Positions 25,702 to 33,258 of a stretch of DNA of 64,000 nucleotides are shown in pieces. Origin of the DNA: Bacteroidia bacterium (GTDB taxonomy: Bacteria; Bacteroidota; Bacteroidia; B-17B0; Aurantibacillaceae); the NCBI GenBank assembly GCA_016787895.1, contig JAEUTN010000014.1:806001-870000 (forward strand), in the 5' to 3' direction. The position numbers and the translations under genes were made by a program. Each line of letters starts with the position of its first letter. Positions within the stretch are counted from its first letter, which is position 1. The notes beneath the pieces are model-generated. The model made no database searches, was not told the origin of the DNA, and saw nothing but the letters and a program-made list of their open reading frames with translations.

Positions 25702-26852
25702 AGGGCAAATAGTTTTTTGATCGCAGAAGCCAGAAAAAAACGACTGTTCATTGAACCGGTAATTTTTAATTCCGTTTTCCAATCAGAGGCTTCATTTAAA
25801 AAATCAAGAAGGGTCTCAATTTTGTTTTTTTTGAATAGGCGGGTAAATATCGCTCTTCCCTCCAGCTTTTTTTGATGCAACACATACAGCATTACCTTAT
25901 CGTAAAACAAAAAACGCGCTTTACGCCGGGGCTCCTCGGGAATGCGCTTGTCATTTTCTAATTGTGCGACAAGCTGAGCTGTGTATTTCTGAATAAAATA
26001 AAAGGTGTACCCTGTGCTTGGCTTGCTGTGACCGCCCGCGGTTCCGATGTTGATCACGCGGTTTCCATATGGATTTACAAAAGCGCTTTCAGCCATGGGT
26101 ATGCTGCCTAATTCGGTTTCTATGACGGTGTAAGGGGTGCCGGGGTGATTTTTTTGAAAGTAGATTTTTAATTTTTCGGCATATGCTTCAGGTTTCATTG
26201 CCCCCGGGGAAAATCCCGTGTATTCAACCAGGGCCTTCGTTTTAGAATAAGGAATCAGATAAAAAAACCGAAAATCGTTTTCCTGTTCAGTATTAAAATC
26301 CATAAACACCGGACAAGTCTCATCGAAACAATCCGTTTTGGTTTCAACCACCCAACCCATGAAGTGCTGCACATAATTAATGTGATTGGTTTTAATTGTT
26401 TGATTCCGAAACGCAGAATTAAACACCAGTGTTCCTTGGTAATACCCCCCTTTGCCTTTTACTATTGCATAATTTTCATGGGAACTTATTTCCAGTAATT
26501 CATCCTGTACAAATTCAAAACGTGGGTCTTTTCTGAGCTCATCCAGACAGTAATTGTAAAAATCAATACCCCGAACGAGTTTGTATTGGTAGGGATGCAA
26601 GTCAAATTTTTTTTCAAAATCAGTCGATCTGAAGCGAAACTGACCCCACTTTCTGAACACCAATGGTTCATACCAATTGTGATTTTCCTTGTCCCAAAAA
26701 CACCAGGTTCTGTCGTTTTTGTTTTTGAGTTCTTTGTCAAGTACCAAAATTTTTGAAAATCGCACTCTTGAGCGACTCAACTGCACGGCCAGGGAGAGGC
26801 CCGCGCAACCCATGCCGGCAATGATGTAGTCGTATCCGGGATTTTGAGACAA
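25698..26852 (-). CDS. crtY: Lycopene cyclase (CrtY-type)
   Basis: 384 residues. Flavoprotein of the lycopene beta-cyclase family: the N-terminal dinucleotide motif is YDYIIAGMGCAGLSLA, and further family blocks are DRTWCFWD, FMDFNT, ALVEYTGFS, IPMA and GTAGGHSKPSTGYTF. It closes an end of lycopene to a beta-ionone ring, giving gamma- or beta-carotene. The start is TTG at 26852; no ATG lies before the FAD motif, and an ATT just upstream is another option. It is the last gene of the leftward crtD-cruF-crtZ-crtY operon, 6 bases after crtZ. Confidence 0.93.
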   Translation of the reverse strand: MSQNPGYDYIIAGMGCAGLSLAVQLSRSRVRFSKILVLDKELKNKNDRTWCFWDKENHNWYEPLVFRKWGQFRFRSTDFEKKFDLHPYQYKLVRGIDFYNYCLDELRKDPRFEFVQDELLEISSHENYAIVKGKGGYYQGTLVFNSAFRNQTIKTNHINYVQHFMGWVVETKTDCFDETCPVFMDFNTEQENDFRFFYLIPYSKTKALVEYTGFSPGAMKPEAYAEKLKIYFQKNHPGTPYTVIETELGSIPMAESAFVNPYGNRVINIGTAGGHSKPSTGYTFYFIQKYTAQLVAQLENDKRIPEEPRRKARFLFYDKVMLYVLHQKKLEGRAIFTRLFKKNKIETLLDFLNEASDWKTELKITGSMNSRFFLASAIKKLFAL

Positions 26853-26858
26853 AATGGT

Positions 26859-27335
26859 TTATTTACCGGCAGCTTTTAGTTTTCGGGCCTCTGCAAAGTA
26901 TTTGGGATGAATGAACAGCATGCCAAAACTTTCACCATCTTCTTTTCCCAAATGTTTGTGGTGCATTTTGTGCGCGCGGCGAAGCGCTAATACATAAAGA
27001 TTGGTAGATTTTGTAAGGATTTTAAAGCGCTGATGAATGATAATGTCGTGCACAAAAAAATAAGCCAATCCGTAAAGTGCAATTCCAAATCCCACAAAAG
27101 CATACCAGGCAAAACCATTGATGGCACCAAATAGAATAAGTAGAAAACTTGGAATGGCATACATCAGGAAAAACAAATCGTTTCGCTCAAACCAACTGTC
27201 GTGGTCTTTTTTGTGGTGGTCGGAATGGAAATACCACATAGAGCCATGCATAATGTATTTGTGATTCGCCCAGGCTGAAAATTCGGTAAGCACAAAGGTG
27301 ATAAGCACAATGGAAAGGTTAATCAGAATAGTCAT
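26859..27335 (-). CDS. crtZ: Beta-carotene hydroxylase (CrtZ-type)
   Basis: 158 residues from ATG at 27335 (MTILINLSI), 4 bases after the stop of the cruF-like gene. Membrane di-iron hydroxylase of the fatty-acid hydroxylase superfamily with all histidine boxes visible: HKYIMH, HSDHHKKDH, HDIIIHQ and HKMHHKHLG. It adds 3-hydroxyl groups to beta-ionone rings. The length agrees with CrtZ (150-175). A longer reading frame upstream overlaps the preceding gene and is not needed. Confidence 0.93.
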   Translation of the reverse strand: MTILINLSIVLITFVLTEFSAWANHKYIMHGSMWYFHSDHHKKDHDSWFERNDLFFLMYAIPSFLLILFGAINGFAWYAFVGFGIALYGLAYFFVHDIIIHQRFKILTKSTNLYVLALRRAHKMHHKHLGKEDGESFGMLFIHPKYFAEARKLKAAGK

Positions 27336-27339
27336 GGTT

Positions 27340-27975
27340 TTACAAAGGTAAACGATTAGAAATGAAAATTGTTCCAAAAAACAACACTTGCAGCAGCAGA
27401 ATAGAAACAGCAACACGAAAATCACCTTTATTCAGGGGTTTATAAAAAACAAGAGCCCCTAAAAACGAGACTAAAAACCAACCCAGATAATTATGAAGAC
27501 CCGCCACGCCTTCATTAAAATACCAATAGTCCAGCTGACTGACGCATTGTTCCATTAAGAAGTCGATGCCGGTGATGAGCAGAGAAGCCAGTAAGGGGGT
27601 GAATACCGGATGGGTTAAAAAGGAGGCAACCGTAAGAAGTCCGGCTGTAATTAACAGGGCCCAATTGAGTGAAATCAATACCGGAACCCCCTGAATTTTG
27701 GGTCCGAGGGCCTCACCGTACCAGTAATCACCAAAAACCAGGCCAGTGTTGACACCAATCCACTCGCTCAAAAATCCTAAAAGAGCCACACCTGCAAAAG
27801 CTAAAAGGTAATGCGACTGCTGTACCGGTTGAAAAAGTAAAAACACAGTGCAGGTAAGCAACAAGCTAAGTGGAGTAAAGGGAAGGAAAAAAGAAGGGTG
27901 AACCACCATGCCTATGGAACCGGAGACATACACTAAAATCAAAAAATAAAACAACAGAGTGCGCAGTGACTTCAT
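27340..27975 (-). CDS. cruF: CruF-like carotenoid 1,2-hydratase (carotenoid biosynthesis protein, PF04240)
   Basis: 211 residues with about seven transmembrane helices. The family signature is EWIGVNTGLVFGDYWYGEALGPK with GVPVLISLNWALL, as in CruF / bisanhydrobacterioruberin hydratase proteins. These add water to the psi end of gamma-carotene or a similar carotene to make the 1'-hydroxy group. ATG at 27975 overlaps the stop of the crtD-like gene (ATGA), and crtZ follows 4 bases after its stop, so translation is tightly coupled. Substrate assignment rests on the neighbours. Confidence 0.85.
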   Translation of the reverse strand: MKSLRTLLFYFLILVYVSGSIGMVVHPSFFLPFTPLSLLLTCTVFLLFQPVQQSHYLLAFAGVALLGFLSEWIGVNTGLVFGDYWYGEALGPKIQGVPVLISLNWALLITAGLLTVASFLTHPVFTPLLASLLITGIDFLMEQCVSQLDYWYFNEGVAGLHNYLGWFLVSFLGALVFYKPLNKGDFRVAVSILLLQVLFFGTIFISNRLPL

Positions 27976-29441
27976 TTTTCCCGCTCTTCAATTAGTTGAG
28001 TTACTATTTTGGCGCTCAGTAAACACAAGGGGATGCCTCCTCCGGGATGCACACTGCCCCCTGCAAAGTATAAGCCTTTGATGGTTTTGCTGAAATTGGC
28101 ATGCCGTAAAAATGCCGAGAAACGGGAGTTGCTGGCGTTTCCGTACAAAGATCCACCAAGCGATGAGGTTTGTAATTCAATGCCATAAGGATCTAAAACA
28201 GCTTCTTCTTCAATGAGATGTTCGATGTTTGTTTTTAAAACCCGGTTGATCTTTTCAATGACGTGTTTTCGCAGGGTATCAGTGTATTTTATTTTCTCAC
28301 TGTGTTTATTGTGTGGGGCATTTACCATCACAAACCAGTTTTCGCAGGCTTCAGGCGCATCAGCCTTACAATACTTGGAGGTAATGTTGATGTAAATAGT
28401 TGGGTCAGAATAAGGCGTTTGTTCCTCAAACAGGCAACGAAATTCTTCTTTGTAATTTTCTGAGAATAAAATATTGTGTAAACCCAATTCAGGAAAAGGT
28501 TTTTTAATCCCCCAATAAAAAACAAAGGCCGAACTCGACTTTTCCTGTTCCAGTAATTTTTTTGGTGAATAGGCTTTGGGCAAGAGGTTTTTGTATAAGG
28601 CATTCATGTCCATGTCGCTTAACACCAAATCAGAGGGGTAAGTCTCACCATTGCTCAACAAGCCGCAGGCGCGATCTGAATTCAAAATAATTTTTTCAAC
28701 CGCATGATTAAAATAAAACTCAACACCTGAATCCTTAGCCCATTTGTAAAGCTGCTCGGTGATTTGATGCATGCCTTTTTCAGGAAGGTAGGCGCCGAGA
28801 TTAAATTCTAAATGCGGAATCAGGTTGAGCAAAGCGGGCGCTCTGTAGGGGTCAGAACCGTTGTAGGTAGCGTAGCGGTTGAACAATTGAACCGTTTTCG
28901 GATTCTTAAAGCGTGCCGCGTTTATTTTGTGCATACTACTGAACAAATGCAGGCGGGGGGCACGTAAAAGGCCCTTAAGTGTGGCAAGCCGAAACAACTT
29001 TTTAACACCCGAAAGCGACTGTTCTAAAAACAAGGCACGCACGGTGTTATAATAGAAAGCACTTTTCTTCAGGTGTTTTAAAACCAAAACCCTGTTTTCG
29101 CCCAGTTTTTGCTCTAGTTCACTGGCAAACACTTCCGGCTCTGAAGAGGCCCTGATAAAAGTGCCGTCTTCATAGAAGTAACGGGTAATTTCAGTTAGGC
29201 GTGTGTATGTAAATGAATCATCATGTTTTTGGCTTATGTCTTTGAGTTCTTCAACCAATTCGGGAAGCGTAAACAATGAAGGGCCCTTGTCGAACCGGTA
29301 AGCCCCAAGGCGTAATTCACTCAGTTTTCCGCCCGGGTAACTGTTTTTTTCGAATACCCTAACGCGGTAACCTTTTTCCGACAAACGGATAGCTGAAGCC
29401 AATCCTCCAATTCCTGCACCGATTATGTTTATTGTTTTGAT
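27972..29441 (-). CDS. crtD: CrtD-type carotenoid desaturase (phytoene desaturase family)
   Basis: About 489 residues. Flavin-dependent desaturase of the CrtI/CrtD family: NIIGAGIGGLASAIRLSEKGYRVRVFEKNSYPGGK at the N-terminus and YFAGGSVHPGGGIPLCLLSAK at the C-terminus. The HPGGGIP motif is typical of the family. It is likely to desaturate the 3',4' bond of a 1'-hydroxylated carotenoid, as CrtD does. The FAD motif requires a start upstream of TTG 29402, yet no ATG, GTG, TTG or CTG is in frame before the previous stop. The best reading is ATC at 29441 (giving MKTINIIGAG), an unusual start or a sequence error. First gene of the leftward operon. Confidence 0.85.
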   Translation of the reverse strand: MKTINIIGAGIGGLASAIRLSEKGYRVRVFEKNSYPGGKLSELRLGAYRFDKGPSLFTLPELVEELKDISQKHDDSFTYTRLTEITRYFYEDGTFIRASSEPEVFASELEQKLGENRVLVLKHLKKSAFYYNTVRALFLEQSLSGVKKLFRLATLKGLLRAPRLHLFSSMHKINAARFKNPKTVQLFNRYATYNGSDPYRAPALLNLIPHLEFNLGAYLPEKGMHQITEQLYKWAKDSGVEFYFNHAVEKIILNSDRACGLLSNGETYPSDLVLSDMDMNALYKNLLPKAYSPKKLLEQEKSSSAFVFYWGIKKPFPELGLHNILFSENYKEEFRCLFEEQTPYSDPTIYINITSKYCKADAPEACENWFVMVNAPHNKHSEKIKYTDTLRKHVIEKINRVLKTNIEHLIEEEAVLDPYGIELQTSSLGGSLYGNASNSRFSAFLRHANFSKTIKGLYFAGGSVHPGGGIPLCLLSAKIVTQLIEEREK

Positions 29442-29506
29442 GGAGTTTAAACCGTAACTTGGTAAAAAGGTTAAACAAAGCGCGATAAGATTTGTTTATT
29501 TTAAAC
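29442..29506. promoter_or_regulatory. Divergent crtD/crtI control region with TTAAAC repeats
   Basis: 65 bases separate the two divergent carotenoid operons. Three related words lie in it: GTTTAAAC (29445-29452), GTTAAAC (29470-29476) and TTTTAAAC (29499-29506), all with TTAAAC in the same direction. No exact TAnnTTTG box is present; TAAGATTTG (29486-29494) is close but has one extra spacer base. The repeats may be operator sites, perhaps for the nearby CarH-like regulator; that link is inference. Confidence 0.4.
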
Positions 29507-30985
29507 ATGGAGAATAAACAAAAAGTAGCGGTTATTGGGGCAGGGTTCAGTGGTCTGTCAACAGCCTGTTATCTGGCCAGGGCCGGACACGAGGTGACGG
29601 TTTACGAAAAGCATGATATGGCGGGAGGCAGAGCCAGGGCCTATACAGATGACGGTTTTTTATTCGACATGGGCCCCAGCTGGTATTGGATGCCGGATGT
29701 GTTTGAAAGTTTTTTCGGAGATTTTGGAAAAAAAGTAAGCGACTATTACCAGCTTACCCGTCTTTCACCGGGATACCGCGTGTTTTTTAAAGAGGGGGAA
29801 GCAGATGTGCCGGCTGATATCACCGAACTATATTCCCTGTTCGAAAAACTGGAGCCCGGCAGCAGCAAAGCACTCAAACAATTTCTTAAGGAGGCGGAGT
29901 ACAAATACGAGGTGGGCATAAAAGACCTGGTTTACAAGCCCGGTGTTAAAATTTCTGAGCTCCTTGATGCCCGTTTAATCTCTGGGCTGTTTCGGCTGGA
30001 TGTTTTTAAAAGCATGAGCAGCCACGTACACAAATTGTTTAAGAACGAAAAGCTGGTACAGATTCTTGAATTTCCGGTTTTATTTTTGGGCGCCCTGCCT
30101 CAAAAAACCCCGGCGCTTTATAGCTTAATGAATTATGCCGATTTGGTATTAGGCACCTGGTACCCCATGGGAGGCATGCAAAAGATAGCCGAAGGCATGC
30201 GCAGTTTGGCTGAAGAATTAGGGGTGAAGTTTGAGACGGGTGTAAACATTGAAAAAATTAATGTAAAAGGCAATCTGGCTAAAACCCTGTTGGGAGAAAA
30301 AGAGTTCAACGGTTTTCAGGCTCTGGTATCATCGGCCGATTATCATTTTACCGAACAGCGTTTGTTGGAGCCCCAATACCGGCAGTACAGCGAAAAATAC
30401 TGGGCTTCCCGCAAAATGGCCCCCAGCAGCCTGATTTATTATTTGGGGGTAAAGGGAAAAGTGCCCGGTATTTTGCACCACAATTTATTTTTTGACGAAG
30501 ATTTTGGTCAACACGCCAGAGACATTTACAGCCAGCCGGCCTGGCCCGAAAAGCCTTTGTTTTATTTGTGTTGTCCAAGCAAAACCGACCCTGAAGTAGC
30601 GCCGGAAGGCCATGAAAATTTGTTTGTTTTGATTCCGATTGCTCCCGGAATGGAAGACAGCAAGGCCATTCGGGAAAAGTACTTTAAGCTGATCAACAAA
30701 AGGGTAATGGATAAAACCGGGTTTAACTTAGAGCAAAATTTAGTCCATTACCGGGAATACGGTCCGGGGAATTTTAAAACCGACTACAATGCTTTCAAAG
30801 GAAACGCCTATGGGCTGGCCAATACGCTTTTGCAAACCGCGCACTTAAAACCATCGATCCGAAATAAAAAGGTAAAAAATCTGTTTTACACGGGTCAGTT
30901 AACGGTACCCGGACCCGGGGTACCACCGGCTTTGATTTCGGGCAAACTGGCCGCTCAGGAGGTTTTAAACTTTTTTAAATCCTGA
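29507..30985 (+). CDS. crtI: Phytoene desaturase (CrtI-type)
   Basis: 492 residues from ATG at 29507 (MENKQKVAV). FAD motif VAVIGAGFSGLSTACYLARAGHEVTVYEKHDMAGGRA at residues 7-43; the C-terminal family block is NLFYTGQLTVPGPGVPPALISGK. It converts phytoene to lycopene in four desaturation steps. The middle contains GPSWYWMPDVFESFF, usual for Bacteroidota CrtI. It starts the rightward operon and is followed by crtB after 29 bases. It is a paralogue of the divergent crtD-type gene. Confidence 0.93.
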   Translation: MENKQKVAVIGAGFSGLSTACYLARAGHEVTVYEKHDMAGGRARAYTDDGFLFDMGPSWYWMPDVFESFFGDFGKKVSDYYQLTRLSPGYRVFFKEGEADVPADITELYSLFEKLEPGSSKALKQFLKEAEYKYEVGIKDLVYKPGVKISELLDARLISGLFRLDVFKSMSSHVHKLFKNEKLVQILEFPVLFLGALPQKTPALYSLMNYADLVLGTWYPMGGMQKIAEGMRSLAEELGVKFETGVNIEKINVKGNLAKTLLGEKEFNGFQALVSSADYHFTEQRLLEPQYRQYSEKYWASRKMAPSSLIYYLGVKGKVPGILHHNLFFDEDFGQHARDIYSQPAWPEKPLFYLCCPSKTDPEVAPEGHENLFVLIPIAPGMEDSKAIREKYFKLINKRVMDKTGFNLEQNLVHYREYGPGNFKTDYNAFKGNAYGLANTLLQTAHLKPSIRNKKVKNLFYTGQLTVPGPGVPPALISGKLAAQEVLNFFKS

Positions 30986-31014
30986 TTGTTTACTTACTAC
31001 AACAATTGCAAACC

Positions 31015-31851
31015 ATGAAAGCACTTTTCGATCAGGCCTCACGCAAGGCAAGTAAAATGGTAACCCGGAAATACAGTACCTCCTTTAGTTTGGGGATACG
31101 GTTTTTGAATGCCGATTTGCACGACCCTATTTATGGCATCTATGGTTTTGTTCGCTTTGCGGATGAAATTGTTGACAGTTTTCATCAGTACGATAAAGCG
31201 AGGCTTTTAGAAGAATTTCGCAGGGACACGTTTTTGGCCATAGAGAGAGGTATCAGTTTAAACCCGATTTTAAACAGCTTTCAGGCTGTAGTGCACAAAT
31301 ATCAGATTGAAAACGAACTTATAGAATGTTTCCTCAACAGCATGCAGATGGATTTGGAAAAAAAAGAATACGCTGAAGAAGAATACAAACAATATATTTT
31401 AGGAAGTGCTGAGGTGGTGGGATTGATGTGTCTTCGCGTATTTACCGATAACGACAGAGTTTTGTACAATCAATTAAAACCATACGCCATGGCGCTGGGC
31501 TCTGCTTTTCAAAAAATCAACTTCCTCAGGGATTTGAATGCCGACTATGTGGAAATGGGAAGAATTTACTTCCCGCACGTTAACATGAGCGAGCTGAATG
31601 AAAACATTAAAAGCCAGATAGAAGCCGACATTGAAAAAGACTTTGAGGAGGGCCTGGCGGGTATTCGTTTGCTTCCTAAACGGTCCCGGCTGGGCGTTTA
31701 CGTTGCCTATATCTACTACCGGAGTTTGTTTCGTAAAATCAAAAAACTCAAACCCAAACACATTTTACAGGAGCGCGTGAGAATACCTAATCCTCAAAAA
31801 GTGATGTTGTTTGCGGGCTCTTATGTGCGCAACAGCTTAAACATGCTGTGA
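31015..31851 (+). CDS. crtB: Phytoene synthase
   Basis: 278 residues from ATG at 31015 (MKALFDQAS). It condenses two geranylgeranyl diphosphates to phytoene. Both Asp-rich motifs of the squalene/phytoene synthase family are visible, RFADEIVDSFH near residue 49 and FLRDLNADYVEMGR near residue 168. The 5' TTG in frame at 31006 is less likely. It is the second gene of the crtI operon; the next gene starts on its stop codon. No GGPP synthase (crtE) is present in the window. Confidence 0.95.
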   Translation: MKALFDQASRKASKMVTRKYSTSFSLGIRFLNADLHDPIYGIYGFVRFADEIVDSFHQYDKARLLEEFRRDTFLAIERGISLNPILNSFQAVVHKYQIENELIECFLNSMQMDLEKKEYAEEEYKQYILGSAEVVGLMCLRVFTDNDRVLYNQLKPYAMALGSAFQKINFLRDLNADYVEMGRIYFPHVNMSELNENIKSQIEADIEKDFEEGLAGIRLLPKRSRLGVYVAYIYYRSLFRKIKKLKPKHILQERVRIPNPQKVMLFAGSYVRNSLNML

Positions 31852-32339
31852 TGAAGCTCCTGATGGCCTTGCTGCTGCTGATCAGCGATTCACAAAGTTT
31901 GGTGACTGATCTTCGTAAACATTACGCGCTGGTTGGCGCCAACGAAACGCATGTGAACGAAGTAATGAACCTGAGTAAAAACTCCCATGACCCCATTGCG
32001 CAAGCTTATGCCGCCGGGGCGGAAATGGCATCCGCTCAGTACAAATTTTCACCGGTTTCCAAGCTGTCTGTCTTTCAATCAGGGAAAGCCAAACTTGAAA
32101 AATTAGTTGAGGCCAACCGCCAAAATCCTGAAATTCGGTTCATCCGTTACACCATTCAGTTGAAATGCCCGGCCATGCTCGGTTACAACAAGGAATTAAA
32201 AACAGACAGAACATTTTTGCTGGGCGAAATGCCTGGTTTGAGAAAGAACAATCCGGAGCTCTACAAATACATCCTTTCCTTTATGCTGCTTCACGATAGA
32301 TTAAGTGAACCGGAACGTGAGACCCTCAACCTGAAATAA
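31851..32339 (+). CDS. Hypothetical protein downstream of crtB
   Basis: 162 residues. The ATG at 31851 overlaps the crtB stop by one base (TGATG), so it is probably translated with the carotenoid genes. A short hydrophobic N-terminus (MKLLMALLLLIS) looks like a signal peptide. The rest is helical and resembles short helical-repeat proteins (SPVSKLSVFQSGKAKLEKLVEANRQNPEIRFIRYTIQ). Similar small proteins recur in Bacteroidota genomes, but I cannot assign a function. Coupling to crtB suggests a role in, or co-regulation with, pigment synthesis. Confidence 0.8.
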   Translation: MKLLMALLLLISDSQSLVTDLRKHYALVGANETHVNEVMNLSKNSHDPIAQAYAAGAEMASAQYKFSPVSKLSVFQSGKAKLEKLVEANRQNPEIRFIRYTIQLKCPAMLGYNKELKTDRTFLLGEMPGLRKNNPELYKYILSFMLLHDRLSEPERETLNLK

Positions 32340-32526
32340 GGCTCACACAAAAGCATTCGCAACCCCCTGCCCAACACAATTCTCCGGCTTATTTTTCTGC
32401 ATTTTTGCGGGCTCAGCCTAAAAAGGGATGAGTGGCATAAATTCGGGGGCAAGGAAGATTCCTGCAGGATGAAGGTTTTTGATTTACAATCCAAAGCAAT
32501 AGCTTTACCCAAACATTATAACGCAC

Positions 32527-33237
32527 ATGAAAACCTCATTCAATTATTTGCTGCTCGCCTTAATTATAAGCCTGAGTAGTTTTACAAAAGCCCAATCGCT
32601 TGATGAAATTGTAGCCAAACACCTTGAAGCCATCGGGGGCAAGGATAATTGGGCCAAATTAAAAACCCTGCGTACCGAGTGCACCATGAAATCACAGGGC
32701 ACCGACATTAATTTTACCATTGTACAAGTGGATAAAAAGTGTATGCGTCAGGACATTGCTGTGGCCGGAATGGTTGGTTACAACATTATTAACAACAAAG
32801 AGGGCTGGAACTATGCCCCCTGGCAAGGGCACACCAAAGCCGAAGCGATGACGGAAGATGATGTGAAAAATTCTCAGGACGAGCTTTGGCTTCAGGACGA
32901 GTTTATCACCTACAAGGAATTGGGCAAAACCATGGAATATATTGGCAAGGATGATGTAGACGGAACGGAATGTTTCAAAATAAAGATGGCATCCAAAGAC
33001 GGAAAGGAAACCACCTATTACATCGACCCATCCACCTATTTTGTAATCAAACAAACGGAAAAAATGACCTCTAACGGGCAGGTTCAGGAAAGCTCAACGT
33101 TTTTCTCCGACTACAAAAAACTCGACGAAGGCATTGTTTACCCCATGAGCATTTCAGGCGAGTGGGGAGAAATGACCATAACCAAACTGGAGATCAATCC
33201 AAAGGTGGATGAGAGCATTTTTACGGTAGCGAAATAA
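32527..33237 (+). CDS. LolA-like (outer membrane lipoprotein-sorting fold) exported protein
   Basis: 236 residues with a signal peptide likely cut before Gln (TKAQSLDEIV). The mature part starts with SLDEIVAKHLEAIGGKDNWAKLKTLRTE, the usual opening of Bacteroidota LolA-like half-barrel proteins. It continues with YYIDPSTYFVIKQTEKM and YPMSISGEWGEMTITKLEINPKVDESIF. This fold binds lipids or acyl chains; true LolA function is not certain because many paralogues exist. The BNR protein gene starts 21 bases downstream on the same strand and may share its transcript. Confidence 0.85.
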   Translation: MKTSFNYLLLALIISLSSFTKAQSLDEIVAKHLEAIGGKDNWAKLKTLRTECTMKSQGTDINFTIVQVDKKCMRQDIAVAGMVGYNIINNKEGWNYAPWQGHTKAEAMTEDDVKNSQDELWLQDEFITYKELGKTMEYIGKDDVDGTECFKIKMASKDGKETTYYIDPSTYFVIKQTEKMTSNGQVQESSTFFSDYKKLDEGIVYPMSISGEWGEMTITKLEINPKVDESIFTVAK

Positions 33238-33258
33238 GCGCAATTAAAAACGATTCGT

